DNA of 64,000 nucleotides from Luteimonas viscosa (GTDB lineage Bacteria > Pseudomonadota > Gammaproteobacteria > Xanthomonadales > Xanthomonadaceae): the NCBI RefSeq assembly GCF_008244685.1, contig NZ_VTFT01000001.1:1095248-1159247 (forward strand), in the 5' to 3' direction. The notes beneath the pieces are model-generated. The model did not search any database. It saw only the letters and a list, made by a program, of their open reading frames with translations, and was not told where the DNA came from. Shown piece by piece: positions 41,576 to 52,374 of this stretch (the first letter of the stretch is position 1; each line of letters opens with the position of its first letter). The position numbers were made by a program, and so were the translations under genes.

Positions 41576-44500
41576 ATGCGCAACGATCCCCCGATGGACA
41601 GACCGATGCGCTGGCTCCGCGCGAACCGATGGTGGTTCCGCAGGCTTCGACGCCACCTGACATCGCCGGACCGCGCAGCGCACGAGCCGCCCTTGCGGGC
41701 GCAACTGTTCAGCGCCGAGCAGATGGAATCGCATGGGCGCTCACTGGCCAAGTCGCATCGGCTCAAGCCCAGTCCCGGCCCCGACCTGTTGCTGACGCGG
41801 CTGAGCGACAACCAGAAGGTGCTCGACCAGGCCTGCACCCTGCTCACCGACGCGGTCCACACCGGACGCGCGCTGACGCCTGCCGGGGAATGGTTGCTGG
41901 ACAACATCTATCTGGTCGAAGAGCAGATCGCGCTCGCCCGCCGCCACCTGCCCAAGGGCTACAGCCGCGAACTGCCGCAGCTCGAACACGGATCCTCCAC
42001 GGGGCTGCCCCGCGTCTACGACATCGCGCTCAATGCCATCTCGCACGGCGATGGCCGCGTCGACGCCGAGGGGCTCAGCCGTTTCGTCAGCGCCTACCAG
42101 TCGGTGACGCCGCTCAAGCTCGGCGAGCTGTGGGCGATTCCGATCATGCTGCGCCTGGCGCTGATCGAGAACCTGCGCCGGATCGGCACGCGCATCATCG
42201 AAGACCGCATCGATCGCAACCAGGCAGACGCCTGGGCCGACCGGCTGACCGAAGTCGCCGAATCCGATCCCAGACATCTGGTGCTGGTGATCGCGGACAT
42301 GGTGCGCTCGACTCCACCCGCCAGCAGCTCCTTCGTCGCCGAGTTCGCCCGGCGCCTGCAGGGCCGGAGCTCGGCGCTGGCACTGCCGCTGACCTGGGTC
42401 GAACAATGGCTGGCCGACGCCGGCCAGAGCATCGAACTGATGGTCCAGGCGGAGAACCAGCAGCAGGCTGCGGCGCAGGTGTCGATCAGCAACAGCATCG
42501 GCAGCCTGCGCTTCCTGGCGATGATGGACTGGCGCGAGTTCGTCGAGACCATGAGCGTGGTCGACAACACGTTGCGGCAGGACCCGGGCGGCACCTACGG
42601 CACGATGGATTTCGCTACCCGCGACAATTACCGTCAGACCGTCGAGATCGTCGCCCGGCGCGGCGGCCTCTCCGAGATCGTGGTCGCCACCCGGGTACTG
42701 CAGCTCGCCCAGGCGCAAGCGGCGCGAACCGGCAGCGACGAACTCCCTGCGCACGTCGGCTATTACCTGATCGACGAGGGACGTCGCGAACTGGAAGATG
42801 CGCTGTCGCTGCGCGGGGTGACCCGGACCGTGCGCAAGACAGCGCGTCGCGTGCCTTTGCTGGCATACACGTTGCCCGGCGCGCTGGTGGTGGCGCTGTT
42901 CACGTGGGCGACCCTGCGCGATGCCCTGCCGGCAGACCAGCCCGGCTGGCTGTGGCTGGCGCTCGCGCTGTGCGTGATCGCGTTCAGCGAGCTCGGCGTG
43001 GCGCTGGTGAACCGGGCCGCAACCTTCCTCATGCGGCCCGACGCGCTGCCGCGCCTGGACTACACCGAGGGCGTGCCCACCGACATGCGCACCCTGGTGG
43101 TGGTCCCCACGATGTTCGGCAGCGACCAGGGCATCGCCGCGCTGGCGGAAGGCCTGGAAGTGCGTTTCCTCGCCAACCGCGACCCCAACGTGCATTTCGC
43201 GCTGCTCACGGACTTCTTCGATGCCGCCGAGGCGCAGTTGCCGGGCGACGAGGCGCTGCTGGACCGGGCCCAGCGCGAGATCGACGTGCTCAATGCGCGC
43301 TATGCGCCCGAGCACGGCGACCGGTTCTTCCTGTTCCACCGCCCGCGCGTCTGGAATCCGCGCGAGCGGGTGTGGATGGGATTCGAGCGCAAGCGCGGCA
43401 AGCTCGCCGCGCTGAACGCATTCCTGCGGGGCGGCGCACGCGATGCCTTCGTCCGCATCGCGGGCAATACCGAGGCGCTGGCGCGCGTGCGCTACGTGAT
43501 CACGCTCGATACGGATACCCAGCTGCCGCGCGACGCCGCGCGCGAACTGATCGGAACCCTCGCCCATCCGATCAACCGCGCGCGATTCGACCCGCGCCGG
43601 CGGATCGTCACCCGGGGATACGGCGTGCTGCAGCCCCGCGTGGGCATCAGCATGAGCGGGCAGCGACGTTCGCGCTATGCCAGCCTGTACGGCAGCGAGC
43701 CGGGCATCGATCCATACACGCGCGCGGTGTCGGACGTGTACCAGGACCTGTTCGGCGAGGGATCGTTCGTCGGCAAGGGCATCTACGATGTCGATGCGTT
43801 CGAACACGCCCTCGCCGGCCGGATGCCGGAGAACCGGATTCTCAGCCACGACCTGCTCGAAGGCTGCTATGCCCGCGCCGGACTGGTCAGCGACGTACAG
43901 CTGTACGAGGACTATCCGGCCCGCTACGCGCTGGACGTCAAGCGTCGGCATCGCTGGATCCGCGGCGACTGGCAGCTGCTGCCCTGGCTGCTGCCACGCG
44001 TGCCTGTGCAGCCTGCCGCAGCCGGCGCGCCGCGCGCGAAGACGCGCGAGCGCAACCCGCTGTCGATGCTCTCGCGCGGCAAGCTGCTCGACAACCTGCG
44101 ACGCAGCCTGTTTCCCGCTTCGCTCACCGCCCTGCTGGTGCTTGGCTGGACGCTTGCGGCCGATCCCGTGGGCTGGACATTGTGGCTGCTGACGATCGTG
44201 TTCCTGCCGCCGCTGGTGGCCTCGCTGGTGGACCTGTTCAACCGCCCGGCGGACCTGCCGCTTGCGGCGCACCTGCGCCAGGCGAGTGTCTCGACCGGAC
44301 GCAACTTCGCGCATGCGCCGTTGACCCTGGCGTGCCTGCCCTACGAGGCCTGGTTCAGCCTCGACGCGATCGCGCGCACGCTGTGGCGCATGGGAATCAG
44401 CCGGCGACGGCTGCTGCAGTGGAGTCCGTCGAGCGAGGTCGAGCGCACGCTGGGCGACTCCCTGGCGGGCGCGCTGCGCACGATGTGGTTCGCGCCTGCG

Positions 44501-47500
44501 CTGGCGTTCGCCACGACCGCGCTGCTGCTGCGCACGCAGCCGGCGGCGCTGTGGGTGGCGGCGCCGGTGCTGCTGCTCTGGGCCGCCTCACCGGCGCTGA
44601 TGTGGTGGCTGGGCCGGCCGCGGCCGCGGCCGCGCTCCAATCTCGACGAATCGCAGGTCCAGTTCCTCGGACGCCTGGCGCGGCGCACCTGGGCGTTCTT
44701 CGAAACCCATGTCACCGCCGCCGACCACTGGCTGCCGCCGGACAACGTGCAGGAACACCCGACCCTCGTGGTCGCCCGGCGCACCTCGCCGACCAACATC
44801 GGCCTGTCGCTGCTGGCCGACCTGGCGGCCTACGATTTCGGCTACCTGCCGATGGGCGGCATGATCGAGCGCACCGCCAACGCCCTGCGCACGCTGGAAA
44901 CGCTGCCGCGCTACCGCGGACACTTCTACAACTGGTACGACACGCAGACGCTCGAACCGCTGCCGCCGCACTACATCTCCGCGGTCGACAGCGGCAATCT
45001 CGCCGGGCACCTGCTGACCTTGCGCCAGGGGTTGCTGGGCCTGCGCGACGCGCCGATCCTGTCTCCCTGCACGTTCCGCGGCCTGTCGGACACGTTCGGC
45101 CTGGTGGTGGAAGCCGCGCAGCCGGAACCGGCCAGCGATGCGATGCGGCCCATCGCGACCGCGCTGCCGGCCGCGTGCCGCGAGCCCCCGCGGACCCTGG
45201 ACGACGCCTGGCGCGTGCTCGCCGACCTCGAGACCCATGGGATCGACCTTGCGGCCGGGCACGACGCGGAATCGGGCGAGGCCGCGCACTGGGCGCATGC
45301 CTTCGCCGCGCAATGCGTCGCTGCGCGCGAGGAACTGCAGCGCTTCGCGTCGCGGCCCCCGGTGTCGACCTCCCACGCACCCGACCGTGTCGCGCCCGTC
45401 CGCATTCCCACGCTGCGCGAGGTGGCCTCGGGCCCACCGCGTGCGGATCCGAAAGACTCCTCCGCACGAGACGCGGCACGCGCACGCATCAAGGAGCTCG
45501 AGCACCTGGCCCATATCGCCGGCCAGTGCGCGATGATGGACCATCGCTTCCTCTACGACCGCGCACGTCGCCTGCTGTCGATCGGGTACAGCGTCGACGA
45601 GCAGCGCCTCGACGCCGGCTACTACGATCTGCTGGCCTCGGAAGCGCGACTGGCGAACTTCGTCGCCATCGCCCAGGGCCAGCTGCCGCAGGAAAGCTGG
45701 TTCGCGCTCGGCCGGCTGCTGACCGAAGTCGACGGCGCGCCGACGCTGCTGTCGTGGAGCGGCTCGATGTTCGAGTACCTCATGCCGCAGCTGGTGATGC
45801 CCAGCTACGAGGGGACCCTGCTCGACCAGACCGCGAAGCATTCGGTGGAACGCCAGATCGAGTACGGCCGGCAGCGCAACGTGCCGTGGGGCATCTCCGA
45901 ATCCGGCTACAACGTCGTCGACGCGCGGATGAACTACCAGTACCGCGCCTTCGGCGTGCCCGGCCTGGGCCTCAAGCGCGGTCTCGCGCAGGACCTGGTG
46001 ATCGCGCCCTACGCCAGCATGATGGCGCTGATGGTCGCGCCCGAGGCCGCGTGCCGGAACCTGGAACGGTTGTCGCAGGCGGGCTTCGGCGGACGGTTCG
46101 GACTGTACGAGGCGATCGACTACACCCCGGCGCGCCTGCCACGCGGCCAGAACCACGCGGTGATCCGCTCGTTCATGGTCCATCACCAGGGCATGGGACT
46201 GCTGGCGCTGGACTACCTGTTGCGCGACCAGCCGATGCAGCGGCGCTTCGTAGAGGATCCGGAGTTCCAGGCCACCCTGCTGCTGCTGCAGGAACGCATC
46301 CCGCGCACCGGCGTGTTCCACCCGCACTCGGCCGAGGTGGCCGCGGCGGCGCCGGTGGGCGACGTGGAAGGCGCGCAGCTGCGCGTGTTCCGCACTCCCG
46401 ACACCGCGCGCCCGGCGATCCAGATGCTGTCCAACGGCCGTTACCACGTGATGCTGACCGGCGCCGGCGGTGGCTACAGCCGCTACGGCGACATGGCGGT
46501 GACGCGCTGGCGCGAGGACGGCACCCGCGACCACTGGGGCCATTTCTGCTTCCTGCGCGATGTGGAGAGCGGCGGCTTCTGGTCGACCGCCTACCAGCCG
46601 ACGTCGGTTCCCGTCGGCGGCTACGAGGCGATCTTCTCCGACGCCAAGGCGGAGTTCCGCGGCCGCAAGCACGGCTTCGAGACCCACACCGAGATCGCGG
46701 TGTCGCCCGAGGACGACATCGAGCTGCGGCGGCTGCGCATCACCAACCGCGGACGCGCCGCGCGCACGATCGAGGTCACCACCTACGCCGAGGTGGTGCT
46801 GGCGCCGGCCATTTCCGACGAGCTGCACCCTGCCTTCAGCAACCTGTTCGTGCAGACCGAGCTGGTACAGGCCAAGCAGGCGATCGTCTGCACCCGCCGC
46901 CCCCGCGGGCACGACGAAGTGCCGCCGTGGATGTTCCACCTGCTGGCGGTGCACGAGGCGGACGTCGAGTCGATCTCCTACGAGACCGATCGTGCGCGCT
47001 TCGTGGGCCGCGGCAACACCCTGCTCTCCCCGCAGGCGCTGACCCGGGACGAGGCGCTGTCGAATGCTTCGGGCTCGGTACTCGACCCGGTGGTCGCGAT
47101 CCGTTGCCGGATCACCCTGCCACCGGGACGCAGCGCGACCATCGACATGGTCACTGGCGTGGGCGACGAACGCGGCGCCTGCGACGCGCTGATCGACAAG
47201 TATCGCGATCGCCGCCTCGCCGACCGCGTGTTCGACCTGGCATGGACCCACAGCCAGGTCGTGCGCCGCCAGATCAACGCCAGCGAAGCCGATGCCCAGC
47301 TGTACGAGCAACTGGCCGGATTGATGGTGTTCGCGCACCCGGCGCTGCGCGCCGACCATGCCGTGCTGCTGCAGAACCGGCGCGGACAATCCGGCCTGTG
47401 GGGCCAGGCGATCTCCGGCGACCAGCCGATCGCGCTGGTACGCATCGCCGACGCCGCCAACATCGAACTGGTGCGGCAGATGGTGCAGGCGCACGCGTAC

Positions 47501-50347
47501 TGGCGGCTCAAGGGGCTCGCGGTCGACCTGGTGATCTGGAACGAGGACCAGGCCGGCTATCGCCAGCAGCTCCAGGACCAGATCATGGGCCTGGTGGCCG
47601 CGGGCGTGGAGGCGAACGTGATCGATCGCCCCGGCGGCATCTTCGTGCGACCGGCGCAGCAGCTCTCGCACGAGGACCGGATCCTGCTGCAGTCGGTCGC
47701 GCGCGTGATCGTCGCCGACGCCGACGGACCGCTCGCGGAGCAGGTCGGGCGCAAGACCACGGCGGCGCCGCCGGTTCCCCTCTTCGTTCCCACTCCGCTG
47801 CAGCAGGAGGCGGCCGTCGGCGAGGCCGATCCGGATACGCCGCCGCCCGCATCGGACGAAGTCGATCCCTGGCCGTTCGATGCCGTGTCGGACGAGCGCA
47901 TCCTCGACAACGGCATGGGCGCGTTCTCCGCCGACGGGCGCGAGTACATCATCGACCTCGCCCCCGGTCAGGTGACGCCGGCGCCTTGGTCGAACGTGTT
48001 GGCCAACGCCGTGTTCGGCTGCGTGGTCAGCGACAGCACGCCTGGATACACCTGGGCCGAGAACGCGCACGAGTTCCGGCTCACGCCCTGGCACAACGAT
48101 CCGGTGGGCGATGCCAGCGGCGAAGCCTTCTACCTGCGCGACGAGGACACCGGCAAGGTCTGGTCGCCGATGCCGCTGCCGGTGCGCGGCGAAGGCAGCT
48201 ACCGGACGCGGCACGGCTTCGGCTACAGCGTCTTCGAACACGTCGAGGACGGTATCGCCAGCGAACTGTGGGTCTACGTCGACCTCGAGGCCGCGGTGAA
48301 GTACAGCGTGCTGCGCCTGCGCAACCGCTCCGGCCGCACACGCCGGCTGTCGGCCACCGGTTACGTCGAGTGGATCCTGGGCGACCTGCGCGCCAGGACC
48401 CAGATGCACGTGATCAGCGAGGTCGATGGCGACAGCGGCGTACTCACCGCCCGCAACACCTACAACACCGAGTTCGCGCACCGGGTCGCGTTCTTCGATG
48501 CCGACACGCCCGGCGGTGGCGACGACCGCCGCAGCTTCACCGCCGACCGCACCGAATTCCTCGGTCGCAACGGCAGCCTGCAGGCGCCGGCCGCGCTGCT
48601 GCGCGAGCGGCTTTCCGGCAAGCTCGGCGCGGGACTGGACCCGTGCGCGGCGATCCAGGTGCCGGTCGTGCTCGATCACGGCGAGGAGACCGAGACCGTG
48701 TTCCGGCTCGGCATGGGCGCGAACTGGGGCGATGCCGTCGCGCTGGCCCGTCGCACGCGCGGCTCCGGCGCCGCGCACGATGCGCTCGATGCGGTGCGCA
48801 TCCACTGGCTGCGCACGTTGGGCGCGGTACGCGTGGTGACGCCGGATCCGGCGGTGGACGTGCTGGCCAACGGCTGGCTGCTGTACCAGACCATCGCCTG
48901 CCGCTACCTCGCGCGCAGCGGCTACTACCAGTCCGGCGGTGCGTTCGGGTTCCGCGACCAGCTGCAGGACACCATGGCGATGCTGCATGCGCAGCCGGAC
49001 CGGGCGCGGACCCACCTGCTGCGCAGCGCGGCGCACCAGTTCCCGGAAGGCGACGTGCTGCACTGGTGGCATCCCCCGCTCGACCGCGGCGTGCGCACCC
49101 GCTGCTCCGACGACTACCTCTGGCTGCCGGTGGCGGCGGCGCGCTACGTCGAGGTCACCGGCGACGCCGGCGTACTCGACGAGCGGGTGCCGTATATCGA
49201 GGGCCGGCAGGTCAATCCCGACGAGGAGTCGTACTACGACCTGCCCACGCGTTCGGGACTCAGCGAGAACCTGTACAGGCATTGCGTGCGCGCGCTGCAG
49301 CGTGGCCTGCGCCTGCTGGGCGAACGCGGCCTGCCGCTGATCGCCACCGGCGACTGGAACGACGGCATGAACCGGGTCGGCGAGCGTGGCCGTGGCGAGA
49401 GCGTGTGGCTGGGCTTCTTCCTGTACGACGCGCTGGGCCGCTTCAGTCCGCTCGCCCGTGCGCGCAACGACCACGCCTTCGCCGAACTCTGCCTGGAGGC
49501 CGCCGAGCGCCTGCGCCAGAACCTCGAGACCCATGCCTGGGACGGCGCCTGGTACCGGCGCGCGTGGTTCGACAACGGCGCACCGCTGGGGTCGACCGAG
49601 AGCGACGAGTGCAACATCGACTCGATCGCGCAGAGCTGGTCGGTGCTTTCGGGCGCGGGCGCGCCCGACCGCACGCGCCAGGCACTGGCCTCGCTGGACA
49701 GGCACCTGGTGCGGCGCGACGCCGGACTGATCCAGCTGCTCGACCCGCCCTTCGACGCCACCGCGCAGGACCCGGGCTACATCCGCGGCTACGTCCCGGG
49801 TGTGCGCGAGAACGGCGGCCAGTACACCCACGCCGCGATCTGGGCGACGATGGCCTTCGCCCACCAGGGCGACAGCGCCAAGGCCTGGGAACTGCTGGGC
49901 ATGATCAACCCGGTCAATCATGCGCGCGACCCCGGAGCAGTCGCCACCTACAAGGTCGAGCCCTACGTGGTCGCCGCCGACGTCTATGCCGTGGCGCCGC
50001 ACGTGGGTCGCGGCGGATGGAGCTGGTACACCGGCTCGGCGGGGTGGATGTACCGGCTGATCGTCGAATCGCTGCTAGGCCTGGAGCGCCGGGGCGACAC
50101 CTTGCGGATCGCGCCCTGCATCCCCGCGGACTGGCCGGAATACACCCTGCGTTACCGCTACGGCGACACGGTGTACCGCATCCGCGTCGTCCAGCAGCCC
50201 GTGGGCGCGCGGACGCGCGGACTGGTCATCGATGGCGTCGAGCAGGAAGGCTGCCTCATCGCGCTGACCGACGACCACGCCGAACATGTCGTCGAGATCG
50301 TGTACGCGCGCGACGGGCTCGACACGCCGGCATCGGGCGAGGGGTGA
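41576..50347 (+). CDS. Cyclic beta-1,2-glucan synthase (NdvB/ChvB/Cgs)
   Basis: A giant 2923-aa inner-membrane enzyme that makes cyclic or linear beta-1,2-glucan for the periplasm. An N-terminal soluble part (1-420) is followed by TMs at about 427-480. The GT84 domain (about 500-810) has LVVVPTMFGS, YVITLDTDTQLPRDA (DxD, near 640), ILSHDLLEGCYARAGL and RRHRWIRGDW. TM clusters lie at about 845-890 and 965-1010. A glycoamylase-like domain follows (about 1150-1500, including SWSGSMFEYLMPQLVMPSYE). Two GH94 supersandwich domains begin near 1608 and 2109. The GH94 catalytic core has FGFRDQLQDTMAMLHAQPDR (about 2455), DVLHWWHPP and IATGDWNDGMNRVG (near 2593). This is the full ChvB/NdvB architecture, so initiation, elongation and chain-length control should reside in one protein. 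No export gene (ndvA/chvA) is in the window. Confidence 0.95.
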   Translation: MRNDPPMDRPMRWLRANRWWFRRLRRHLTSPDRAAHEPPLRAQLFSAEQMESHGRSLAKSHRLKPSPGPDLLLTRLSDNQKVLDQACTLLTDAVHTGRALTPAGEWLLDNIYLVEEQIALARRHLPKGYSRELPQLEHGSSTGLPRVYDIALNAISHGDGRVDAEGLSRFVSAYQSVTPLKLGELWAIPIMLRLALIENLRRIGTRIIEDRIDRNQADAWADRLTEVAESDPRHLVLVIADMVRSTPPASSSFVAEFARRLQGRSSALALPLTWVEQWLADAGQSIELMVQAENQQQAAAQVSISNSIGSLRFLAMMDWREFVETMSVVDNTLRQDPGGTYGTMDFATRDNYRQTVEIVARRGGLSEIVVATRVLQLAQAQAARTGSDELPAHVGYYLIDEGRRELEDALSLRGVTRTVRKTARRVPLLAYTLPGALVVALFTWATLRDALPADQPGWLWLALALCVIAFSELGVALVNRAATFLMRPDALPRLDYTEGVPTDMRTLVVVPTMFGSDQGIAALAEGLEVRFLANRDPNVHFALLTDFFDAAEAQLPGDEALLDRAQREIDVLNARYAPEHGDRFFLFHRPRVWNPRERVWMGFERKRGKLAALNAFLRGGARDAFVRIAGNTEALARVRYVITLDTDTQLPRDAARELIGTLAHPINRARFDPRRRIVTRGYGVLQPRVGISMSGQRRSRYASLYGSEPGIDPYTRAVSDVYQDLFGEGSFVGKGIYDVDAFEHALAGRMPENRILSHDLLEGCYARAGLVSDVQLYEDYPARYALDVKRRHRWIRGDWQLLPWLLPRVPVQPAAAGAPRAKTRERNPLSMLSRGKLLDNLRRSLFPASLTALLVLGWTLAADPVGWTLWLLTIVFLPPLVASLVDLFNRPADLPLAAHLRQASVSTGRNFAHAPLTLACLPYEAWFSLDAIARTLWRMGISRRRLLQWSPSSEVERTLGDSLAGALRTMWFAPALAFATTALLLRTQPAALWVAAPVLLLWAASPALMWWLGRPRPRPRSNLDESQVQFLGRLARRTWAFFETHVTAADHWLPPDNVQEHPTLVVARRTSPTNIGLSLLADLAAYDFGYLPMGGMIERTANALRTLETLPRYRGHFYNWYDTQTLEPLPPHYISAVDSGNLAGHLLTLRQGLLGLRDAPILSPCTFRGLSDTFGLVVEAAQPEPASDAMRPIATALPAACREPPRTLDDAWRVLADLETHGIDLAAGHDAESGEAAHWAHAFAAQCVAAREELQRFASRPPVSTSHAPDRVAPVRIPTLREVASGPPRADPKDSSARDAARARIKELEHLAHIAGQCAMMDHRFLYDRARRLLSIGYSVDEQRLDAGYYDLLASEARLANFVAIAQGQLPQESWFALGRLLTEVDGAPTLLSWSGSMFEYLMPQLVMPSYEGTLLDQTAKHSVERQIEYGRQRNVPWGISESGYNVVDARMNYQYRAFGVPGLGLKRGLAQDLVIAPYASMMALMVAPEAACRNLERLSQAGFGGRFGLYEAIDYTPARLPRGQNHAVIRSFMVHHQGMGLLALDYLLRDQPMQRRFVEDPEFQATLLLLQERIPRTGVFHPHSAEVAAAAPVGDVEGAQLRVFRTPDTARPAIQMLSNGRYHVMLTGAGGGYSRYGDMAVTRWREDGTRDHWGHFCFLRDVESGGFWSTAYQPTSVPVGGYEAIFSDAKAEFRGRKHGFETHTEIAVSPEDDIELRRLRITNRGRAARTIEVTTYAEVVLAPAISDELHPAFSNLFVQTELVQAKQAIVCTRRPRGHDEVPPWMFHLLAVHEADVESISYETDRARFVGRGNTLLSPQALTRDEALSNASGSVLDPVVAIRCRITLPPGRSATIDMVTGVGDERGACDALIDKYRDRRLADRVFDLAWTHSQVVRRQINASEADAQLYEQLAGLMVFAHPALRADHAVLLQNRRGQSGLWGQAISGDQPIALVRIADAANIELVRQMVQAHAYWRLKGLAVDLVIWNEDQAGYRQQLQDQIMGLVAAGVEANVIDRPGGIFVRPAQQLSHEDRILLQSVARVIVADADGPLAEQVGRKTTAAPPVPLFVPTPLQQEAAVGEADPDTPPPASDEVDPWPFDAVSDERILDNGMGAFSADGREYIIDLAPGQVTPAPWSNVLANAVFGCVVSDSTPGYTWAENAHEFRLTPWHNDPVGDASGEAFYLRDEDTGKVWSPMPLPVRGEGSYRTRHGFGYSVFEHVEDGIASELWVYVDLEAAVKYSVLRLRNRSGRTRRLSATGYVEWILGDLRARTQMHVISEVDGDSGVLTARNTYNTEFAHRVAFFDADTPGGGDDRRSFTADRTEFLGRNGSLQAPAALLRERLSGKLGAGLDPCAAIQVPVVLDHGEETETVFRLGMGANWGDAVALARRTRGSGAAHDALDAVRIHWLRTLGAVRVVTPDPAVDVLANGWLLYQTIACRYLARSGYYQSGGAFGFRDQLQDTMAMLHAQPDRARTHLLRSAAHQFPEGDVLHWWHPPLDRGVRTRCSDDYLWLPVAAARYVEVTGDAGVLDERVPYIEGRQVNPDEESYYDLPTRSGLSENLYRHCVRALQRGLRLLGERGLPLIATGDWNDGMNRVGERGRGESVWLGFFLYDALGRFSPLARARNDHAFAELCLEAAERLRQNLETHAWDGAWYRRAWFDNGAPLGSTESDECNIDSIAQSWSVLSGAGAPDRTRQALASLDRHLVRRDAGLIQLLDPPFDATAQDPGYIRGYVPGVRENGGQYTHAAIWATMAFAHQGDSAKAWELLGMINPVNHARDPGAVATYKVEPYVVAADVYAVAPHVGRGGWSWYTGSAGWMYRLIVESLLGLERRGDTLRIAPCIPADWPEYTLRYRYGDTVYRIRVVQQPVGARTRGLVIDGVEQEGCLIALTDDHAEHVVEIVYARDGLDTPASGEG

Positions 50348-50490
50348 CGCCGGAGCCGCGATCGAAACGGCGTGCGATTGCCAGGGCTCGACGCTTCATG
50401 GCCGGCCTGCCCACGCACCCCGGCACGGGGCAAGGTGCGGATGCGGTCGATCGGCACCGGTACCGACCGCCGTGCGCCTGCACGCCGCGC

Positions 50491-52374
50491 TCAGCCGCGC
50501 TCCAGCATCGGCGGCAACGGGCAGTGCAGCACGCCGCAGATCGTGCGCAGCAGTTCGGCCTCGGCGACCGAGACCCGGCCATCGTGCGAGACCGCGTCGG
50601 TGATCGCCTCGACCGCCACCTGCTTGGCCAGCGGGTCGAGCGCGTCCAGCGGCTCCCAGACCGCGTCCAGCGCGAGCACGCCCTCGGCCGGCGGCGCGTA
50701 CGGCAGGTGGTCGCGCGGCAGCACCCGCTGCATCCCGGCGAGGTAGGCGCGGCGCGCGTCGTCGGGGTTCGACGGATTGCCCGCGTGCGCCACGACCGCG
50801 AGCAGGGTCGCGAACTCCTGGCGCACGTTGCCCGGCTTGCGCCGGCCGAAACGCGCATGGCGCCCGGGATCCAGGGTCTCGCGCAGTTGCACCTCGAGCA
50901 GGCGGCCGAGGCAGTATTCGAACAGCGACACGCGGCCATCGGTGTGGACCACCGCATGCACGGTGTCGAGGAAGGTGGCCAGCTCGGGCCGTGGCCGCAG
51001 CCGCAGGCTCGGGAACGCCAGCGCCGCCAGCGGCATGCGCAGCATCGGGTGCAACGCGTGAAGGTGTTCGTCGCGCAGGCGCCTGGCTTCCGCCGCGGCC
51101 TGCACCCCGATCCTGGCGACGATCTCGCTGCGCTGGCGGTCGGCGACGTCGGCGTCCTCGTCCAGCAGCAGCCCCAACAGCAGCGCTCCCGCGGTGTCGC
51201 GGCGCGCGGCAGCGGCGCGCAATTCCTCCGGCAGCGTCGCCACGATCGCATCGGCGCGGCGGTAGTCTTCCTGGTTCGGATCGGCGATTTGCGCCGCGAC
51301 CATCGGCGGGGTCACGCTGAACCGGGCCGACGACTGCGGCAGCGCGGCATGCTGCACCAGGCCCAGCCGCAGGTCTTCGTCCAGGCCGCTGGGCGGGCTG
51401 GCCAGCCACTGCGCCTTCAGCCGCTCCAGGTTCTCGGGCTTGAACGACGGCTCCAGCGCCCTGATGCGTTCGAGCACCGGCGGATGGGTCGCGAACAGTC
51501 CGCGCAGCCCGGTGCCGTCGCCGAACAGCATGTGCCCGACCTCCTCTGCGTCCGCGCGTTCGCCCAGCCGCGAGCCGTCGTGCAGGCCGGCGATCTTCTT
51601 CAGCGCGCCGGCGAGCCCGGAACTCTGGCGCGTGAACTGGACCGCCGAGGCGTCGGCCAGCACCTCGCGGCTGCGGCTGACGCCGGCCTTGATCAGGCGC
51701 CCGAAGAACAGGCCGATATAGCCGACGAGCAGCGCGATCAGCGCGCCGACCAGGATCGGCATCCCGTCGCGGCTGCGCACGGCGCCGCCGTGCTGCAGGA
51801 TCTTGCGCCCGATCAGGCCGAGCATGAGGATGCCGAACAGCACCCCGACCAGGCGGATGTTCAGGCGCATGTCGCCGTTGAGGATGTGGCTGTACTCGTG
51901 CGCGACCACACCCTGCAGCTCGTCGCGGTTGAGCCGGTCGAGCGCGCCGCGGGTCACCGCGATCACCGCGTCCGACGGCGAATAGCCCGCGGCGAACGCG
52001 TTGATGCCGGCCTCGTGCTCCATCACGTAGACCTTGGGCACCGGCACCCCGGAGGCGATCGACATCTCCTCGACCACGTTGCGCAGGCGCCGCAGGTGCA
52101 GGTCGGTGGTGTCCTCGGGCACGGCGACGCCGCCCATCTGCTGCGCCACGGCCTCGCCGCCGCTGCGCAGCGACGCCACCCGGTACAGCGAACCGATGCC
52201 GATCACGCCCAGCGCCAGCAGCGTCGAGATCGCCAGCAGCGCCGGGTCGCCGCCGAACACCAGCAGCACCGCGAGGTCGACCGCCACCACGATGCCGGCC
52301 ACCGCCAGCGCGAACAGCAACACCAGCCGCGTCGTGTTGCGGCGCGCCTTGGCCTGGCGTTCGAAGAAGTTCAT
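50491..52374 (-). CDS. M48 family membrane metallopeptidase (HtpX-like) with long C-terminal extension
   Basis: A 627-aa inner-membrane zinc protease for envelope quality control. Two N-terminal TMs (about 16-40 and 45-62) precede the catalytic motif VVAHEYSHILNGDM (HExxH, residues 159-163). A further TM pair follows (about 175-190 and 206-225). The third zinc ligand lies in SRSREVLADASAVQFTR. This part equals HtpX. From about 325 to 627 there is an extra cytoplasmic domain absent from E. coli HtpX (ALLLGLLLDEDADVADRQRS, TVHAVVHTDGRVSLFEYCLG, AITDAVSHDGRVSVAEAELL), TerB-like in its acidic DGRVS segments. LemA is encoded just upstream on the same strand, a common pairing with M48 peptidases. 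Confidence 0.9.
   Translation of the reverse strand: MNFFERQAKARRNTTRLVLLFALAVAGIVVAVDLAVLLVFGGDPALLAISTLLALGVIGIGSLYRVASLRSGGEAVAQQMGGVAVPEDTTDLHLRRLRNVVEEMSIASGVPVPKVYVMEHEAGINAFAAGYSPSDAVIAVTRGALDRLNRDELQGVVAHEYSHILNGDMRLNIRLVGVLFGILMLGLIGRKILQHGGAVRSRDGMPILVGALIALLVGYIGLFFGRLIKAGVSRSREVLADASAVQFTRQSSGLAGALKKIAGLHDGSRLGERADAEEVGHMLFGDGTGLRGLFATHPPVLERIRALEPSFKPENLERLKAQWLASPPSGLDEDLRLGLVQHAALPQSSARFSVTPPMVAAQIADPNQEDYRRADAIVATLPEELRAAAARRDTAGALLLGLLLDEDADVADRQRSEIVARIGVQAAAEARRLRDEHLHALHPMLRMPLAALAFPSLRLRPRPELATFLDTVHAVVHTDGRVSLFEYCLGRLLEVQLRETLDPGRHARFGRRKPGNVRQEFATLLAVVAHAGNPSNPDDARRAYLAGMQRVLPRDHLPYAPPAEGVLALDAVWEPLDALDPLAKQVAVEAITDAVSHDGRVSVAEAELLRTICGVLHCPLPPMLERG

Noticed and set aside
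44588-50002. An 1800-codon minus-strand open frame inside the glucan synthase gene
   Set aside because: Antisense shadow; composition is His/Arg/Gln-rich with no recognisable motif, while the sense frame has complete GT84/GH94 motifs.
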